Of a stretch of 37,188 nt of DNA, positions 35,437 to 37,188 are shown piece after piece (positions within the stretch are counted from its first letter, which is position 1; the number at the start of each line of letters is the position of its first letter). Both the position numbers and the translations under genes were made by a program. The notes beneath the pieces are model-generated. The model had not been told where the DNA came from, made no database searches, and worked only from the letters and a program-made list of their open reading frames with translations. Source of the stretch: Acidobacteriota bacterium (lineage in GTDB: Bacteria; Acidobacteriota; Polarisedimenticolia; J045); assembly GCA_017994815.1 (NCBI GenBank), contig JAGOJY010000041.1, forward strand, positions 1-37,188, written 5' to 3'.

Positions 35437-36510
35437 TCAGGCCGAGTGGCGGATGTGGACGATCTCGCCGTCGTGCACGACGTAGTCCTTGCCCTCCAGC
35501 CGCAGCCAGCCCTTCTCGCGCGCGTGCGCGAACGAGCCGGCCTCGACGAGCTTGTCCCACGGGATCACCTCGGCCCGGATGAACGCCCGCTCCAGGTCGG
35601 TGTGGATCGTCCCGGCGGCCTGCCGCGCCGTCGAACCGTCGCGCAGCGGCCAGGCCCGGACCTCGTCCTCGCTCGCGGTGAAGAACGAGATCAGCCCGAG
35701 CGCGCGGTAGGAGGCGTGGATCAACCGGTCCAGCGCCGGCTCCGCGATGCCGAGGTCGGCGCGGAACGCGGCGGCGTCGGCCTCGGGCAGCGAGGCGATC
35801 TCCTGCTCGATCTTGGCCGACAGCGCGACGAACTCGCGCCCGGCCCGGCGCTCGGCCGGGATGCCGAGCCCCGACGCGTCCGACGACAGCTCCGCCGTGT
35901 GCTCTTCGCCCACGTTGAGCGCCACGATCAGCGGTTTGCCCGAGAGGAAGCCGTACCCGCGCAGCGTCTTCTGCTCCTCGGCGGTCAGCTCGGCGCCGCG
36001 GATCGGGATCTCGCGCTCCAGCCCTTCCAGCACGCGCCGCAGCAGGTCCTGCTCGCGGCGGTCCTCGTCGCGACCGGCCTTCTTGACCAGCCCCTCGAGG
36101 CGCTCGAGTCTGCGCTCGGCGATGTCGTGGTCGGCGAGCAGGAACTCGGTTTCGACCAGCGACAGGTCGCGCGCGGGATCGATCGAGCCCTCGGGGTGCG
36201 GGTCGGCCGGGTCGTCCCACGCCCGCAGCACCAAAAGCAGGGCGTCGGCGGTGCGCAGCGGCGCCAGCAGCGGGTTGTCCGCGCGGGCGCTGCCGCGTTC
36301 CATCGCGGCGAGGTCGTCGAACGTCACCGTGGCGTGCGTCAGCTTCTTCGGCTTGAACAGCCGGGCCACGGTCTCCAGCCGCTGGTCCAAAACCCGCGCG
36401 ACGCCGCGGCGGGTCTCGGCGCGGGCGCCCGATGGGACGGGCGTGCCGGTGAGGATGCTCCACAGGGTCGTCTTGCCGGCCCGCGGCAAGCCACACAGCG
36501 CGATCTCCAT
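35437..36510 (-). CDS. Divergent YchF/DUF933-type P-loop GTPase/ATPase
   Basis: A 357-residue protein with the YchF plan. The P-loop is GLPRAGKTT at residues 7-15. A helical insertion follows, then ALNVGEE (the N-x-x-E nucleotide specificity motif of YchF), and a C-terminal TGS-like/DUF933 domain (ISFFTASEDEVRAWPLRDGS, TIHTDLERAFIRAEVIPWDK, GKDYVVHDGEIVHIRHS). It differs from canonical YchF in key places. The P-loop is RAGKTT instead of NVGKST, and the switch motif reads DDLAAMERGSARADNPL where YchF has D-I-A-G-L-V and GEGLGN. It may therefore be a distinct paralog rather than the universal YchF/OLA1. It is divergent from the cupin gene. Confidence 0.85.
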   Translation of the reverse strand: MEIALCGLPRAGKTTLWSILTGTPVPSGARAETRRGVARVLDQRLETVARLFKPKKLTHATVTFDDLAAMERGSARADNPLLAPLRTADALLLVLRAWDDPADPHPEGSIDPARDLSLVETEFLLADHDIAERRLERLEGLVKKAGRDEDRREQDLLRRVLEGLEREIPIRGAELTAEEQKTLRGYGFLSGKPLIVALNVGEEHTAELSSDASGLGIPAERRAGREFVALSAKIEQEIASLPEADAAAFRADLGIAEPALDRLIHASYRALGLISFFTASEDEVRAWPLRDGSTARQAAGTIHTDLERAFIRAEVIPWDKLVEAGSFAHAREKGWLRLEGKDYVVHDGEIVHIRHSA

Positions 36511-36533
36511 GAGGGGTCTCCGGCCGCGTATTG

Positions 36534-36539
36534 TAAAAT
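36534..36539 (+). promoter_or_regulatory. Candidate -10 box (TAAAAT) of the cupin gene
   Basis: An AT-rich TTGTAAAAT stretch in GC-rich surroundings, 60 bp upstream of the GTG at 36600, in the divergent gap shared with the YchF-like gene. No -35 match was seen. Confidence 0.35.
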
Positions 36540-36599
36540 CCCCGCTTCGCGCCGTCGCCTGGAGCCGGCGCGGCCCGTCGCGGGCGAGCGGGAGGGGGC

Positions 36600-37049
36600 G
36601 TGATCGACGGCGTCGAGGTCAGGAAGCTCGAAGTCAAGGCCGACGAGCGCGGCCGGCTGATGGTGCTGTTTCACGCCGGCGACTCCGTCCCGTTCGGGCA
36701 GGTCCACATGACGACGCTCTACCCCGGCGTGGTCAAGGCCTGGCACCGCCACCGGCACCGGACCGACTCGATCGTCGTGCTCTCCGGCATGGCGCGGCTC
36801 GGCCTTTATGACGGGCGCGAGGGTTCCAAGACCGAGGCCCAGCTCAACCAGTTCTTCCTCGGCGTGCACAGCCCGATCCGGATCACGGTTCCGCCCGGCG
36901 TCTGGTTCGGGATGAAGGGCCTCGGTCCCGAGGAGGCCCTGGTCGTCGTCATGACCGACCGCGCGCACGACCCGCGCGACCCGGACGAGGAGCGGATGGA
37001 CCCCGTCGTCAACGAGATCCCGTTCGACTGGGAGCGCCGCGAGTTCTGA
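36600..37049 (+). CDS. RmlC-like cupin, dTDP-4-dehydrorhamnose 3,5-epimerase family
   Basis: A 149-residue cupin. GTG at 36600 has GGAGGGGG directly upstream. Segments VIDGVEVRKLEVKADERGRL, GQVHMTTLYPGVVKAWHRHR and HRTDSIVVLSGMARLGLYDG, then NQFFLGVHSPIRITVPPGVW with FGMKGL, and FNEIPFDW-like VVNEIPFDWERREF match the RfbC-like family. It is shorter than the classic RmlC (about 180 residues). It keeps the conserved WHRHRHRTD motif, so it could be a sugar epimerase or a related sugar-binding cupin. No other rhamnose genes are adjacent. Confidence 0.82.
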   Translation: MIDGVEVRKLEVKADERGRLMVLFHAGDSVPFGQVHMTTLYPGVVKAWHRHRHRTDSIVVLSGMARLGLYDGREGSKTEAQLNQFFLGVHSPIRITVPPGVWFGMKGLGPEEALVVVMTDRAHDPRDPDEERMDPVVNEIPFDWERREF

Positions 37050-37065
37050 CGCTGCCGCGGTCGTG

Positions 37066-37094
37066 TTGATGGCTTCGGCGGGCGGTGCTAGCTT
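37066..37094 (+). promoter_or_regulatory. Candidate promoter of tRNA-Pro
   Basis: TTGATG (37066-37071), a 17-bp spacer and TAGCTT (37089-37094), about 17 bp before the mature tRNA end. The spacing is ideal for a sigma-70 type promoter. It is the best -35/-10 pair seen in the window. Confidence 0.5.
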
Positions 37095-37111
37095 CGCGGC
37101 GCCGAAAGGGC

Positions 37112-37188
37112 CGGGGCGTAGCGCAGCCTGGTAGCGCACCTGTTTTGGGAGCAGGTGGTCGCCGGTTCAAATCCGGCCGCCCCGACCA
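37112..37188 (+). tRNA. tRNA-Pro (UGG)
   Basis: A 77-base cloverleaf with encoded CCA at its end, which is also the window end. The acceptor stem CGGGGCG pairs fully with CGCCCCG, followed by A and CCA. The D arm contains AGCGCAGCCTGGTAGCGC. The anticodon loop TTTGGGA holds TGG at the anticodon position with G37. The T arm is GCCGG TTCAAAT CCGGC. All features fit tRNA-Pro reading CCA and other proline codons. Confidence 0.97.

Overview
The window is very GC-rich DNA with dense, mostly overlapping bacterial genes. The gene mix is a Ku plus PE-LIG-POL LigD pair, a MXAN_5187-like protein, single-chain GcvP, an orphan SelA, sulfatase-TPR and MerR-TPR fusions, and an Rhs/YD-repeat toxin locus. Several -10-like boxes of the type TAGAAT or TATATT sit directly in front of start codons. 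Together this suggests a Gram-negative, soil or sediment bacterium of the Acidobacteriota or Myxococcota type. Outer-membrane barrels, lipoproteins and periplasmic peptidases support a diderm. The phylum is an inference from gene content only.

Layout. 1-1335: the edge of an unknown gene and an exported DUF2891 protein. 1448-4321: gcvP. 4358-8717 (minus): a four-gene unit of two M16 peptidase-like proteins (one with HXXEH, one without), a macrodomain protein and a WlbA/WbpB-type UDP-sugar dehydrogenase. 8772-11326 (plus): an M1-like metallopeptidase and a DUF1841 protein. 11365-12777 (minus): two paralogous small outer-membrane barrel proteins, each followed by a hairpin. 12901-17269 (minus): a tightly overlapped five-gene envelope operon of LemA, two TPM-domain proteins, a CPBP protease-like protein and an uncharacterised membrane protein with ExbD-like tail modules. 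17424-20937 (plus): pepD and a lipoprotein sulfatase-TPR fusion. 20944-22151 (minus): a TPR protein and a MXAN_5187-like protein. 22335-23720: selA.

23743-30400 is an accessory island of visibly lower GC in places. It starts with an orphan HEXXH metallopeptidase domain overlapped by a four-helix membrane protein (a toxin/immunity-like pair), then a small secreted protein. A 5'-truncated RHS core follows, carrying a novel C-terminal domain with an HExxxH variant motif, and behind it a secreted protein that may be its immunity partner. Next comes a detached YD-repeat fragment that ends in the same 80-bp segment with which the upstream RHS fragment begins. The island ends in wreckage: an internally deleted IS110-family transposase, the tail of a di-heme cytochrome c peroxidase, and a frameshifted piece of a conjugative VirD4/TraG-like ATPase.

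30416-33813: ligD and ku diverge from a 29-bp gap containing a palindromic AATATATT, giving a two-gene non-homologous end-joining locus. 33876-37049: a MerR-TPR fusion, a Tex30/KANL3-type hydrolase, a divergent YchF/DUF933 GTPase and an RmlC-like cupin. The window ends exactly at the CCA of a tRNA-Pro(UGG).

The most interesting parts are the rearranged Rhs toxin locus with two different metallopeptidase-like cargo domains, the lemA-TPM-TPM-CPBP-ExbD-like envelope operon, and GGGGACAGG palindromes that sit between genes and once inside a lipoprotein signal region.
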